Positions 1 through 9,018 of a stretch of DNA of 64,000 nucleotides are shown in pieces (positions within the stretch are counted from its first letter, which is position 1; each line of letters begins with the position of its first letter). Source of the stretch: Zhuqueibacter pondensis (GTDB lineage Bacteria > Zhuqueibacterota > Zhuqueibacteria > Zhuqueibacterales > Zhuqueibacteraceae). The position numbers and the translations under genes are program-made. The notes below the pieces were generated by a model. It did no database searches and was not told where the DNA came from. It saw only the letters and a list, made by a program, of their open reading frames with translations. Where the stretch lies: assembly GCA_034505955.1 (NCBI GenBank), contig JAPDQK010000010.1:62001-126000 (forward strand), in the 5' to 3' direction.

Positions 1-335
1 CAAGGAAAAAGATGCAAAAAAGCTTCAATTAAAAAGCTTCGACATCTTACCTAACCTGGACGATCCGGAACACTGCGGGTGCAGCCAAAAAAGAAAAAAC
101 ATCACGCAAAGCCACGAAGCCTGCCCTGGCGCCCGCCGTGGCGTTAAAGGCATCAGTGCCGCAGGCCAGGAAGAGTTTTTGCCTGCAGCCGTAGGTACGC
201 CTGTAAAGTTTTTTTGCAAATATTCAACTTGTAAAAGATTAATTCTTTGCTCCGGATTGAGAACAGGGTGGATACGTTTGATGATATGAAAAGTACTGGC
301 TCAGTAATTTTTGCTGAACAGGCGGCAGAGGAAAA
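1..335. other. Left-edge non-coding stretch
   Basis: No convincing gene is seen on either strand. The stretch holds one copy of a dispersed repeat (about 77-170) and lies downstream of the SET-domain gene, which reads leftwards and ends at 336. Short open frames here have no recognisable family signature. Confidence 0.6.
66..170. repeat. Dispersed repeat, copy A
   Basis: Positions 94-170 match 18099-18175 in the same orientation over 77 bases with 9 mismatches and no gaps. The match resumes upstream (shared GGACGA-CCGGAAC, with one substitution), interrupted in this copy by about 20 extra bases containing CTGCGGGTGCAGCC. A similar short motif recurs near 20010. It lies outside genes. The copies are too short for an insertion sequence and no flanking duplication was identified. 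Confidence 0.7.
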
Positions 336-866
336 TCATCTATCGCGCTCTTCGTTACAATATTTCAATGCACCATTGAACACATGCCGCATCACGTGCT
401 CGCCATATTGCTCCCGCACGGATTTGTTCATTCTGTAATCTGATCCTCGCACCACCTTGCGGCAGTTGGGTGCACCGCAGTTACAAATCAAAACAAAATT
501 CTCGGCGGTTTCGCTGGTCGCATAGTCATAGGTAATCTCCTCGCCCTTTTTGATGTCCCGCCGCGCTACCATGTTTGCATCATCGATGAACCAGGTGTTG
601 GGATCGCAACTGTGGTTCATATAATCCGCCGGATCGGTCACAATACCGTCCTCCGGGCCATGATACCACTCCTCGCCGACTTGATAGGCATAGCGCCCAA
701 ATTTCTCCTGCTTCTCCGCCGGCCAGCTTCTAATGACGTCAACATGGAACCGCACCTCGTCCGGATCGCGACGCCAAATTATTTCTCCAGCTTTGATGTC
801 GGCACTGGCAAATAGGCCTTTCCCTTGAATACCGCTGTTCTTGACGATGATGGCGTGATGCAACAT
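336..866 (-). CDS. SET-domain protein-lysine methyltransferase
   Basis: A 176-aa protein that is almost entirely a SET domain, expected to transfer methyl groups from S-adenosylmethionine to lysine side chains. The opening GIQGKGLFA (residues 12-20), the NHSCDPN motif (84-90) and GEEITYDY (108-115) form the cofactor and catalytic core. A post-SET-like zinc motif, CNCGAPNC, sits at 128-135. The start is supported by AAGGA seven bases upstream of ATG. Bacterial SET proteins with a post-SET motif are sporadic and often thought to be horizontally acquired. The substrate cannot be told from sequence. It appears monocistronic, with an array of 15-bp repeats between it and the next upstream gene on the same strand. 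Confidence 0.85.
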   Translation of the reverse strand: MLHHAIIVKNSGIQGKGLFASADIKAGEIIWRRDPDEVRFHVDVIRSWPAEKQEKFGRYAYQVGEEWYHGPEDGIVTDPADYMNHSCDPNTWFIDDANMVARRDIKKGEEITYDYATSETAENFVLICNCGAPNCRKVVRGSDYRMNKSVREQYGEHVMRHVFNGALKYCNEERDR

Positions 867-980
867 TCAACTCATCCTTTCCATTTGGCAAATACAATTA
901 AGCTCAATTATTTTGACCCCAATGTGGACGCAGTCTGCGTTCCAAGGTTTTTGCTTTTTGGCAAAGATTTCACTTTAAAG

Positions 981-1115
981 ACCTCAATCATTTTGACCTC
1001 AATCATTTTGACCTCAATCATTTTGACCTCAATCATTTTGACCTCAATCATTTTGACCTCAATCATTTTGACCTCAATCATTTTGACCTCAATCATTTTG
1101 ACCTCAATCATTTTG
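981..1115. repeat. 15-bp tandem repeat, nine copies
   Basis: Nine head-to-tail copies of ACCTCAATCATTTTG occupy 981-1115, identical by eye, followed by a partial tenth (ACCTG). A diverged relative (CTCAATTATTTTGACC) occurs at about 902-917. The unit is a multiple of three, so it reads as a pentapeptide repeat in open frames on both strands, but neither has any sign of being a gene. The array runs into the last codons of the neighbouring methyltransferase (stop at 1108-1110). There are no spacers, so it is not a CRISPR array. Confidence 0.95.
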
Positions 1116-2091
1116 ACCTGATACGCTTTTCAAACAGCCCGATTTTGAGATAATCATCTCCGACAAAATCCTCACTGATGGGAACGTCCTGCACCAGCTT
1201 GAACCGCTCCGTGAAAAGACTGAAAAACTTCTTTCGGGACAAGCCCCGGTAATTGGTACAGGCAAGCAGATGGCCGTGTGGCCGAAGGACGCGATGGAAA
1301 TCGTCAATCATAGCACGATAACTTTTCTCGATGGTAAACCGCGCACCGGTCTTCTGCGTGGAGTAGGTCGGTGGATCACAAATGATCAGGTCAAACGCAG
1401 CATCTTTTTGCTTGTGCAGAAATTTCACCGCATCTTCCCGGCGCTGGCGCACGACGGTGACCTGATTGAGCTCCTGATTTTCTTTTGACCAACGCAGCCA
1501 TTTGGCGCCAGTGTCGACTTCAATCACGCGGTTGGCACCGGCTTTGGCGGCGGCAATCGAAAAACCGCCGGTGTAGGAGAAGAGATTCAGCACTTGGTCA
1601 CCTGGCTTGGCAATTCGAGTGACGAGTTGCCGGGCGTGCTTGATGTCCAAAAACAGGCCGGTATTGTGACCCTCGTGGAATGAAACAATAAATTGCAAAT
1701 CTCCTTCTTTAATAATAAAACGCCTGGGAGGCAACACACCCAAAAGGAGATCCGGGTGGTAAATCCTCGAACTCTCATCATTGAGAACTTGTGAGAGATT
1801 TTGAGGGCGACACTTTTTGACCGCACCATAAAACGACAATCCCACGCATTCAAGCGCCTGGGCAAATTGGGCCGCCAAACCAGCCAAACCTTCCTGGGGA
1901 AAACCTTGATAATATGTAAACAACAAATAACCGGCGTAATAATCAACGGTGAGAAGAGCATGAAGCTCATGGTGACATAAACGAAAAGCAGTATATTGTT
2001 CAAAGAACTGGCCTCGCTTTTCGATCATCACCTTGAGCGATTGGGGAATGCTTGTGCTTTTTGTTGCCGAGGTCATCTCGGAGCTTATCAT
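1108..2091 (-). CDS. RlmI-like class I SAM-dependent RNA methyltransferase
   Basis: A 327-aa Rossmann-fold methyltransferase of the RlmI/RlmK group (23S rRNA base methylation). GLFLDIKHAR (145-154) matches the family's tG-fLDqR signature, LFSYTGGFSIAAAKAGA (170-186) is the SAM-binding motif I, EVDTG (191-195) the acidic motif II, and CDPPTYS (238-244) the catalytic DPP motif. LLACTN near 283 sits where RlmI enzymes carry their serine/cysteine motif. The N-terminal PUA domain of E. coli RlmI is not evident, so this is the short form and the exact target base is uncertain. The final codons overlap the 15-bp array, which may have altered the C-terminus. Confidence 0.8.
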   Translation of the reverse strand: MISSEMTSATKSTSIPQSLKVMIEKRGQFFEQYTAFRLCHHELHALLTVDYYAGYLLFTYYQGFPQEGLAGLAAQFAQALECVGLSFYGAVKKCRPQNLSQVLNDESSRIYHPDLLLGVLPPRRFIIKEGDLQFIVSFHEGHNTGLFLDIKHARQLVTRIAKPGDQVLNLFSYTGGFSIAAAKAGANRVIEVDTGAKWLRWSKENQELNQVTVVRQRREDAVKFLHKQKDAAFDLIICDPPTYSTQKTGARFTIEKSYRAMIDDFHRVLRPHGHLLACTNYRGLSRKKFFSLFTERFKLVQDVPISEDFVGDDYLKIGLFEKRIRSK

Positions 2092-2590
2092 CGGATACGT
2101 TCTTTACGGCATGGATGCTCTCGATACTTTTTTATAATCTATTTTACATGTCTGGCAATGTCAAGACATTTCTCTAACAAAAATGAACGAGAAAGTGTAT
2201 TGATATGATACAAAATCGCGGCAAATTGGAACTTTGACTTGATTTGGTTGATTTTCGACCATCTGGATGATTTTTGTACGCCAAATGAGCTTTTCGGTTG
2301 GAAGTATAATAAAAATTGAGTTCAACTGCCATTATGCAGCTTGAACCTCAGAATAAAATAAGGGTTTTTAACTTTAATAAAATAAATGAGATTTATCAGC
2401 AGCCCTTGACTTGTATGTCTTTTGAAAAAAATAACTATATTTAGTATGAGTGGCATGCTCCTTGCAAAGATTAAAATCGTTTTGTCAAAAGGATTTTGTT
2501 CACTACGCGCCTCAGAATGAGGCGCATTTCACTTCTTACTAATGGCGAGCAACTGTGGATTATAGGACGTCAAACCTCCGGGAGGAATCA
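2092..2590. other. AT-rich divergent intergenic region
   Basis: About 500 bases between the leftward methyltransferase and the rightward response regulator, so it should hold both promoters. AT content rises from about 2100 to 2450. TTGACT at 2406-2411 and TATATT at 2436-2441 are spaced too far apart (24 bases) for a standard sigma-70 promoter. No coding potential or RNA gene was recognised. Confidence 0.4.
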
Positions 2591-3274
2591 ATGGAGAAAG
2601 GGATAGTACACATCTTTGGCAACGGCACCAGCGCTTCTATCCAGTTGGAACACCTTCTGGAAAGTGAGGGTTATGTCCTGCAACAAACGTCGAATATGGA
2701 CGGACTCCAGGAGATGGTTTTGCGCGACAAGCCCTCGGCAATTCTGATCGACCTGGACGAATTCGGTGATCGTGCGTGGTCAGTTTGTTCCGAGCTCAAG
2801 GACGACATGGTCATGCGGAAAGCGGCACTCATTCTTCTGTCCTCAAATGAGGATGAAAGTTTGCGGGTCAAGGGCCTCGAGGCCGGGGCGGATGACTTCG
2901 TCGCCAAGCCATACAGCCCGCGTGAGATGCTTGCCCGCATCAAGGCAATCTCCCGGCGGATCAGCACAGGCGACGGCAAGAAGATTCGCGTCAAAGATAT
3001 CGAGATAGATTTGGATGAGCACCGCGTTCGCAAAGCGGGGAAGCCCATCGATTTAACATACATCCAGTTCAAGCTTCTCTATCTGTTAGCCTCTCGCAGG
3101 AATAATGTGTTCAGTCGTAAGGAGATCCTCGAGAAGGTGTGGGGCAAAAAAGTCTATGTCACCAACCGGACCGTGGATGTACACATCAAGAGGTTACGGG
3201 AGAAGCTTGGCGAATATAAGTATCCGTCACAATATATCGAAACGATTCACGGCACAGGTTATCGTTTCCTCTAA
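2591..3274 (+). CDS. OmpR/PhoB-type response regulator with atypical receiver
   Basis: A 227-aa two-domain regulator: receiver (about 4-118) and winged-helix trans_reg_C DNA-binding domain (about 130-227, with LTYIQFKLLYLL and the terminal GTGYRF). The start at 2591 is chosen because GGAGG lies five bases before this ATG; an in-frame ATG 36 bases upstream has no such site. The phospho-acceptor is D54 (LIDLDE) and the conserved lysine is K106 (AKPY). The acidic pair that normally holds magnesium after the first strand is absent: the strand IVHIF is followed by GNGTS. The protein may therefore be phosphorylated poorly or act independently of phosphorylation. No histidine kinase is adjacent. Confidence 0.9.
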   Translation: MEKGIVHIFGNGTSASIQLEHLLESEGYVLQQTSNMDGLQEMVLRDKPSAILIDLDEFGDRAWSVCSELKDDMVMRKAALILLSSNEDESLRVKGLEAGADDFVAKPYSPREMLARIKAISRRISTGDGKKIRVKDIEIDLDEHRVRKAGKPIDLTYIQFKLLYLLASRRNNVFSRKEILEKVWGKKVYVTNRTVDVHIKRLREKLGEYKYPSQYIETIHGTGYRFL

Positions 3275-3297
3275 TACCTCATTTTTTCCTCCCTCCG

Positions 3298-3325
3298 GGC
3301 CCCTGGCGTAAGCTGGGGGCTTTTT
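3298..3325 (+). terminator. Rho-independent terminator after the response regulator
   Basis: A GC-rich inverted repeat (GCCCC ... GGGGC) with a loop of about a dozen bases is followed directly by a run of five T, starting 24 bases after the regulator's stop codon. Confidence 0.65.
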
Positions 3326-3784
3326 ATTTACACTGCCACCCTCTGCTGCCTTTTTCCTTGCATCGCAAATCGCAATTGCTACCTCCCACTCAAAACCACC
3401 AATTCCGCATGGATGCCCATCTCGCGCATTTAATCTTTATGCAGGGCGAGGGGTGATCCATGTGCTGATCGTGAGAGCCGACTATGCCCACACAGAGTTT
3501 GGGGAAAAACACTGCATCGCCTCCTTGAAAATTTTTATCTTGGGAACACCATCAGATAATACAATAAGCCGTCGTTATTCACCAAAATTGTTCGGCAGTA
3601 CAATATCGAAATGTCTTCACGCAATCTGTATGTGTGCAGCCTTGTGGAAGGTTTTTATAGTTTGCCAACAATTTCGCGAATTCCCACGCGCTGGCTGTCC
3701 TGCAGCACACCGCTCCAAATGCCCATTACCCTCTCGCTGCCAACTAGCACGCAGTTTGCTGTCCTGCCCACAACCACTTATCCC
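3326..3784. other. Non-coding stretch between convergent genes
   Basis: About 460 bases between the response regulator terminator and the end of a leftward gene remnant. Open frames on both strands are short, compositionally odd and carry no recognisable domain. No repeat or RNA gene was seen. Confidence 0.4.
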
Positions 3785-4324
3785 CTACTCCAACTCAAAC
3801 TCCAGCTTGCTCTCTTTGGTGATATTGGCCAGTTTATCCGTCACTCGTACGAGCAAATTGTATTTCCCGCTGCGTAGTTGACTGAAGTCCAATTGCAAGT
3901 AAATCGGCTCCACCGCTGCGTTGCCCTGGCGCATTTCCGACACCGAAATGCTGCCACCGGATTTACCAAAGGGATTGAGACTGGCCAAAAGTGAAGACAA
4001 GCCCTTCTTGCTCGGCGCATTGACTTCATATTCTATTTCATAAAAAGTCTCGCCGGCTTCATCGCGTTTGAGATCATAGATCTCGAAATAGACAAACATT
4101 GGCACGGAGCGCTTGAGAGCAGGGAAAGGATAAGGCATGATGGCGAGCTTGTGGCGTGTGAAAATATTTCGACTGCTGACTGCATCTGCGGGTACGATGC
4201 TTTTAACAAAAATGGCACTGCCCAGGTGCAAACTACCGATTGGATAATTCCCAACGGCTGGAGAAAAATTTTTCAATGTGGTTATCGTGAATTCACTTGC
4301 GTTTTTCTTTCTCCTCAGATATAT
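3785..4324 (-). pseudogene. C-terminal remnant of a GWxTD-type protein
   Basis: An open frame runs from just inside an in-frame TGA (4325-4327) to 3785. The plausible part (about 160 aa) has no good start: the first usable codon is a TTG at 4276 with no ribosome-binding site, and family-like sequence already precedes it. The pattern LHLGSAIFVKSI, then a KLAIMPYPFPAL stretch, VPMFVYFEIYDL, a YEIEYEV strand and a terminal VRVTDKLAN strand resembles the C-terminal beta domain of GWxTD-domain proteins of FCB-group bacteria. Those proteins are normally much longer, so the N-terminal part appears deleted. The family call is from pattern memory and is moderate. Confidence 0.5.
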
Positions 4325-4469
4325 TCAATTCCAATTAGAGAGGCTTTGGTGATACTGTGGGGAAAATTGGGGACGCGATCGCAATTGTTCAAACTGATCG
4401 TTTCGTCTCGGCGCGTTCGAAGGAAAGAAATTTCTGATCTCACCCGAAATCCATGGAGCATGAACCCCT

Positions 4470-5642
4470 ATGGCAGAGATTGACACTGTGGTAGCGGGCC
4501 ACATTTGCCTGGATATCATTCCACCCTTTCCAAGCACCAGCCCCAAAGAGGTGACACAGCTTTTTGTGCCCGGCAAGCTCCTAAAAGTTGATCAAGCGGT
4601 ACTCTGCACCGGTGGCGCAGTCTCGAATACCGGCATCGCCCTCAGCAAACTCGGCGTGGGCGTCGCCTATATGTCAAAGGTGGGCAATGATGAGTTTGGC
4701 AAGATTATCGTCGACAAAATGTCAGCCTGGGGTGATGTCCATGGTATCACACGCGACGATAAGATTGGCAGCTCCTACAGCGTCATTCTCGCACCGCCTT
4801 CCATCGACCGTATGTTCCTGCATCATCCGGGCTGCAACGATTTTTTCACAAGCCAGGATATCAATTGGGAAATCGTGGCATCGTCGCGCCTTTTTCACTT
4901 CGGGTATCCGCCGATTATGCGTGCTCTTTATATCGACGATGGCAGAGAAATGGCAAAAATATTTGCACGCGTGAAAGCACTGGGCATTGCCACTTCGCTG
5001 GATATGGCCTTGCCCGATCCCGAAAGCGAAGCAGGGCAATGGCACTGGCGGAAATGGCTGGAAACCGTTTTGCCGTTTGTCGATTTCTTTGTGCCGAGCA
5101 TCGAAGAGGCGTTGTTCTTGTGGGATCGGTTGCAATGGCAGGCTCTGCGCCGTCAAGGCGGTGACTTTGTTGAGACCGTACCGATCTCGACCTATTCAAC
5201 GCTCGCGACGAACATGATTACCCTGGGTTGTGGCGCGATTTTCCTGAAAGCCGGATCACGGGGCATCTATGCGAAAACCGCAAGCCCTGAACGTTTGGCG
5301 GAGATTTCAGCTCTACCGGAAAAGGTCCGGGAAAATTGGAGTGCGCGCGAGTACTGGGGTGCCTCTTTTGTCCCGGATAAAATTATGTCTGCCGCTGGCG
5401 CCGGCGATTCGGCAGTTGCAGGTATTCTCACAGCGGTGCTACATGGCAAATCACTCGCCGAAACGCTGCAGTTTGGCAATTGTCTGGGCTGGCAAAATCT
5501 CCGCGCGCTGGATACCGTGAGTGGGATCGGCTCCTATGAAGAAACCGAAGCACTCGTCAAAACGCTTACCCCAGCTTCCTGCGATTTTCTGGACGAGTCC
5601 TGGACGCCAAGTTCTTATTCAGGAATCTGGCAACGACAATGA
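4470..5642 (+). CDS. PfkB-family carbohydrate kinase
   Basis: A 390-aa ribokinase/PfkB-fold kinase that phosphorylates a sugar or sugar derivative with ATP. The N-terminal strand VVAGHICLDI (8-17), the substrate-loop CTGGAVSNTGIALSKLG (about 47-63) and the anion-hole motif GAGDSAVAG (310-318, catalytic base D313) are typical. It is longer than ribokinase (about 310 aa) because of extra sequence around 190-225. It is followed after 15 bases by a GH78-type glycosidase, so the two are probably cotranscribed. A role in phosphorylating a sugar released by that enzyme is plausible, but the substrate cannot be read from sequence. Confidence 0.85.
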   Translation: MAEIDTVVAGHICLDIIPPFPSTSPKEVTQLFVPGKLLKVDQAVLCTGGAVSNTGIALSKLGVGVAYMSKVGNDEFGKIIVDKMSAWGDVHGITRDDKIGSSYSVILAPPSIDRMFLHHPGCNDFFTSQDINWEIVASSRLFHFGYPPIMRALYIDDGREMAKIFARVKALGIATSLDMALPDPESEAGQWHWRKWLETVLPFVDFFVPSIEEALFLWDRLQWQALRRQGGDFVETVPISTYSTLATNMITLGCGAIFLKAGSRGIYAKTASPERLAEISALPEKVRENWSAREYWGASFVPDKIMSAAGAGDSAVAGILTAVLHGKSLAETLQFGNCLGWQNLRALDTVSGIGSYEETEALVKTLTPASCDFLDESWTPSSYSGIWQRQ

Positions 5643-5657
5643 GGCGGACACTGCTTT

Positions 5658-8522
5658 ATGCTCGAGAAGGCACATTGGATTTGGCTTGCCCAAGAAAAAA
5701 ATCTCCCCAATTCTTTCTTGCGTTTTCGTCGCACCTTTCGGGTCGAAACACATCGGAACGCCACACTCCACATCACGGCAAGCGCACGTTACAACGCTTA
5801 CGTGAATGGACATTATCTCGGACAAGGCCCGCCACGCGCATGGCCACAGCATTATCAATACGACCTGTATGATTTGACGCCATATCTTCAAGAAGGCGAA
5901 AATGTTTTGGCCATCTTGGTGCATCATTTCGGCATCGGCAATATGCAATGGATTCCTGCGCCCCCAGGACTGTGGGCACAAATTCAACTGCAGTCGCCTG
6001 AAAGCATCGATATCATCGGAACCGACACTTCCTGGCGTGTTATGCCAGAACCTGCATTTCTACGACCCACGCCGCGAATCAGCATCCAAATGGGATTTGA
6101 AGAACAGTATGATGCGCGATTGACCGAAGCCGGCTGGAAAGATTTGCATTTTGATGATCGCAACTGGAAGAACGCCAGTATCGTCGCAGACCCGGTGCAG
6201 AATTTACGGCCACGCGATATTTCATTTTTAACAGCGCGTCCGTTACCTCCCGTTCGAGTTTTGAATATCGAGGCCGTTCGGCCAGTACAGCAGGTTTGGT
6301 CGATGAATTTACGTCCCTACTTCAATCCCGAGGACAACAGCGCTCATTTTCTGCGCACCCATGCATTTCTCTTTACGCAAATACATGTGCCTGACACCAC
6401 CACCGCGACTTTCACCCGCATACATGCTCGAGACAGCCGGGTCAAATTGAATGGTCACGAAATTCCAGCACAGGCGTTGGAGGAAAATTGTTATTTCAAT
6501 TTTTTCCGGCATGAACTGTTGTTGCAAAAAGGTTGGAACAGCCTGCTGATCGATTATCGCCAGGCCGAGCATCTCACGCGTTTTGTCGCGACCCTGGATG
6601 CCCCTCTCCCCCTCCGGCTGGCATGGAAAGGTCCCGAAGGCGATGGGCCCTGGGCGTTGCTCGGTCCTTTCGATGATCCCCTGGCACGTACGCATGAGCT
6701 TGCCACCTTTCCATTCCATAACGTGCCAACCATCACATTGCAGCCCGGTGCAACACAGGAGAAAGCCAATGACCTTTGGCAAGCTGGAAAACCGGATGCT
6801 TCGCTTTTATCTTCAAATCTTGCCATTGCCATCCGACCGGAAGACATTGCCGTCGATGATATCACAGCCCGCGCCTATTCCGATGTTGCACTGCATGATC
6901 ATCGGGTCAAAATAGAAAACCTCGAAGCCCTGCTTGCCTGCGAGGGGAATTGGGCGACCATTCATCCGCCGGCTTGCCATGGCGATGTGCGAATACTCCT
7001 TGATTTTGGCAAAGAGGGCGTTGGTCATTTTACCTTGGAAATCGATGCGGCAGAGGGCACGACGATTGATCTGGTTGGTTTCGAGAATCGGCGCAATGAT
7101 GGCAAGCTGGATTGGACCGAAGGCACCAACAACAGTTTGCGGTATATTGGTTCCAAGGGAAGATCGAGTTATCGCAGTTTTGGACGGAGAGGATTGCGCT
7201 TCGCTTACCTCTACGTGCGCAATTTTTCCCAGCCGGTACGACTCCGGAAAATTGCGCTCGTGGAAAGCATCCACCCCCAGCAATATCGCGGTCACTTTGT
7301 TTGCAGCGATGCGAAACTGAGCGCGATTTGGGAGGTCGGCGCTCGCACGATGGCCTGTTGCAGTGAGGATACTTATGTCGATTGCCCGGCTTACGAGCAA
7401 GTGCATTGGGTGGGTGATGCTCGCAATGAGGCACTGGTGGATTGGGTTGTCAATGGCGATGCGCGCTTGTGGCGGCATTGCTTGCTACAGTCTGCGTACA
7501 GCTTGGAACGATCACCACTGGTGGAGAGCCACGTTCCGAGCGCGTGGCCGATTATCTTGCCGGCGTGGAGTTTCCTGTGGATGCGTTCTTGCCGTGAATA
7601 CTTTTGGCATACTGGCGATCGTCAGGGTGCGGAAGAACTGTGGCCGTGGATTGTGCGCCAAATCGATGGCATCAAAAAATTTTTGAACCAGGATGGCTTG
7701 TTTGAAATTTGCGCATGGAACATGTTCGATTGGGCGCCCATGGAAACGCCGGATCATGGCGTCGTGACGCATCAAAATTGTCTTTTGACTCTGGCCTTGC
7801 AAGAGATTGCCGAGTTGGCCGAGTGGTTGGACAAAAAAACGGAGGCGAAATCTTATCGTGCTCTCGCCGATCAGTTGCATCGCGCCATCAATCAGCAGTT
7901 GTATGATTCGGAGAGGCAAGCCTACGTTGATGCACGGTATCCGGATGGGCGGCTCGGTAAAACTCTAAGTCAGCAAACACAATCCGTGGCTTTGGTTTCA
8001 CAAGTCGCGAAAGATGACCGTGCGCAAAAAGCGCGGGCGGATATGCTGGCGCCGCCGGCAGGATATGTGCGCGCGGGCAGTCCTTTTTTCAAGTTTTTTC
8101 TTCTCGAAGCGCTCATCCGGGAAGAAAATACCCTGGCTGTTCTGACGGAAATTCGTGACAAGTGGGGTTTCATGATTGATCACGGCGCGACGACGTTTTG
8201 GGAAATGTGGTCAGGCCCCAAAGGCCGCTTGACGCGAAGTTATTGCCACGGTTGGTCAGCCGCACCGACTTTTTTCTTGAGTACCTACGTTTTAGGCGTG
8301 CAACCTCTGACACCGGGTTTCGCTCGTACACGCATCGCGCCACACCCCGGCGATTTGCGCTGGGCGCAAGGCAGCGTTCCCACGCCCAAAGGGGAAATCC
8401 ATGTCGCGTGGGAGAATCCGGAGGCTGGAGAATTTACTCTGAAGGTTAAAGCACCACGAGACATTGAGATTGAGGTTGTCCCCCCGAAGATCAACACGAA
8501 TATCAAACTCGAAAAGCAATGA
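5658..8522 (+). CDS. GH78 alpha-L-rhamnosidase-like glycosidase
   Basis: A 954-aa protein laid out like GH78 enzymes. It has N-terminal jelly-roll sugar-binding domains (FRRTFRVE, YNAYVNGHYLGQGP), a central (alpha/alpha)6 barrel starting near 560 with YVDCPAYEQVHWVGDARNE (573-591), and a C-terminal beta domain after HGATTFWEMW. Acidic residues E580, D587 and E591 lie in the region where the family keeps catalytic acids. No signal peptide is seen, so it is probably cytoplasmic and acts on imported oligosaccharides. It forms a pair with the PfkB kinase. GH78 is usually rhamnosidase, but related families share the fold, so substrate specificity is uncertain. Confidence 0.85.
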   Translation: MLEKAHWIWLAQEKNLPNSFLRFRRTFRVETHRNATLHITASARYNAYVNGHYLGQGPPRAWPQHYQYDLYDLTPYLQEGENVLAILVHHFGIGNMQWIPAPPGLWAQIQLQSPESIDIIGTDTSWRVMPEPAFLRPTPRISIQMGFEEQYDARLTEAGWKDLHFDDRNWKNASIVADPVQNLRPRDISFLTARPLPPVRVLNIEAVRPVQQVWSMNLRPYFNPEDNSAHFLRTHAFLFTQIHVPDTTTATFTRIHARDSRVKLNGHEIPAQALEENCYFNFFRHELLLQKGWNSLLIDYRQAEHLTRFVATLDAPLPLRLAWKGPEGDGPWALLGPFDDPLARTHELATFPFHNVPTITLQPGATQEKANDLWQAGKPDASLLSSNLAIAIRPEDIAVDDITARAYSDVALHDHRVKIENLEALLACEGNWATIHPPACHGDVRILLDFGKEGVGHFTLEIDAAEGTTIDLVGFENRRNDGKLDWTEGTNNSLRYIGSKGRSSYRSFGRRGLRFAYLYVRNFSQPVRLRKIALVESIHPQQYRGHFVCSDAKLSAIWEVGARTMACCSEDTYVDCPAYEQVHWVGDARNEALVDWVVNGDARLWRHCLLQSAYSLERSPLVESHVPSAWPIILPAWSFLWMRSCREYFWHTGDRQGAEELWPWIVRQIDGIKKFLNQDGLFEICAWNMFDWAPMETPDHGVVTHQNCLLTLALQEIAELAEWLDKKTEAKSYRALADQLHRAINQQLYDSERQAYVDARYPDGRLGKTLSQQTQSVALVSQVAKDDRAQKARADMLAPPAGYVRAGSPFFKFFLLEALIREENTLAVLTEIRDKWGFMIDHGATTFWEMWSGPKGRLTRSYCHGWSAAPTFFLSTYVLGVQPLTPGFARTRIAPHPGDLRWAQGSVPTPKGEIHVAWENPEAGEFTLKVKAPRDIEIEVVPPKINTNIKLEKQ

Positions 8523-8665
8523 TGCGCTACCGGGACTTCTGCCGTGCATAAAAAAATCCGTTTTAAAAAATCCCTCCTGAATGTCTGAAGCTGTTACTTG
8601 GCAAGCGAACTGCCAATCGGCAGAAAGAAGCCGGATATTTATACTTGTTAAGGGTTAGTTTGTAA

Positions 8666-8960
8666 TGTCATTGCGAGTGGTAGATGGCTGATATGCCATT
8701 CTTTCGGTCAGAAACACACCACCTGAATGTCATTCCGCAAGGAATCTTCCAGCGTACTGGCACTGTACTCATGCGGGGGAAGATGCTTGCAGCATGACAA
8801 AGTAGGGAGTGTTCCTGGGAGCGTTTCTCAGCCTGCGGCCGCAGGCGAAGCTATACGAGTCGTAGACCCCACATGCGTAGCCTACGGCCGCAGGCAATCC
8901 CTTAAAAACCAGAAGACTGCGTCCGTTGGATTGCTTCGGCAAAAAGCGCCTCGCAATGAC
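8666..8960. mobile_element. MITE-like element with terminal inverted repeats
   Basis: The intergenic region 8523-9018 has no gene. Within it, GTCATTGCGAG (8667-8677) and its reverse complement CTCGCAATGAC (8950-8960) form 11-bp terminal inverted repeats enclosing about 295 bases. The interior carries a perfect 16-bp palindrome GCCTGCGGCCGCAGGC (8831-8846) and a near copy at 8880-8895, plus GATTGCTTCGGC just inside the right end. The TCATTGCGAG / GATTGCTTCG motif pair is a widespread non-autonomous repeat type in bacterial genomes. No transposase is present. Confidence 0.55.
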
Positions 8961-9018
8961 GTCAAAGATGAAGTTTTCGGACAAACACTATCCATCAAAT
9001 TTTATAAGCCAACCGACA

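Noticed and set aside
908..1111. Pentapeptide-repeat open frames on both strands across the tandem array
   Set aside because: They exist only because the DNA repeat is divisible by three; no start region or family support, and one overlaps the methyltransferase end.
981..1115. Possible CRISPR array
   Set aside because: Units are 15 bases, head to tail, with no spacers.
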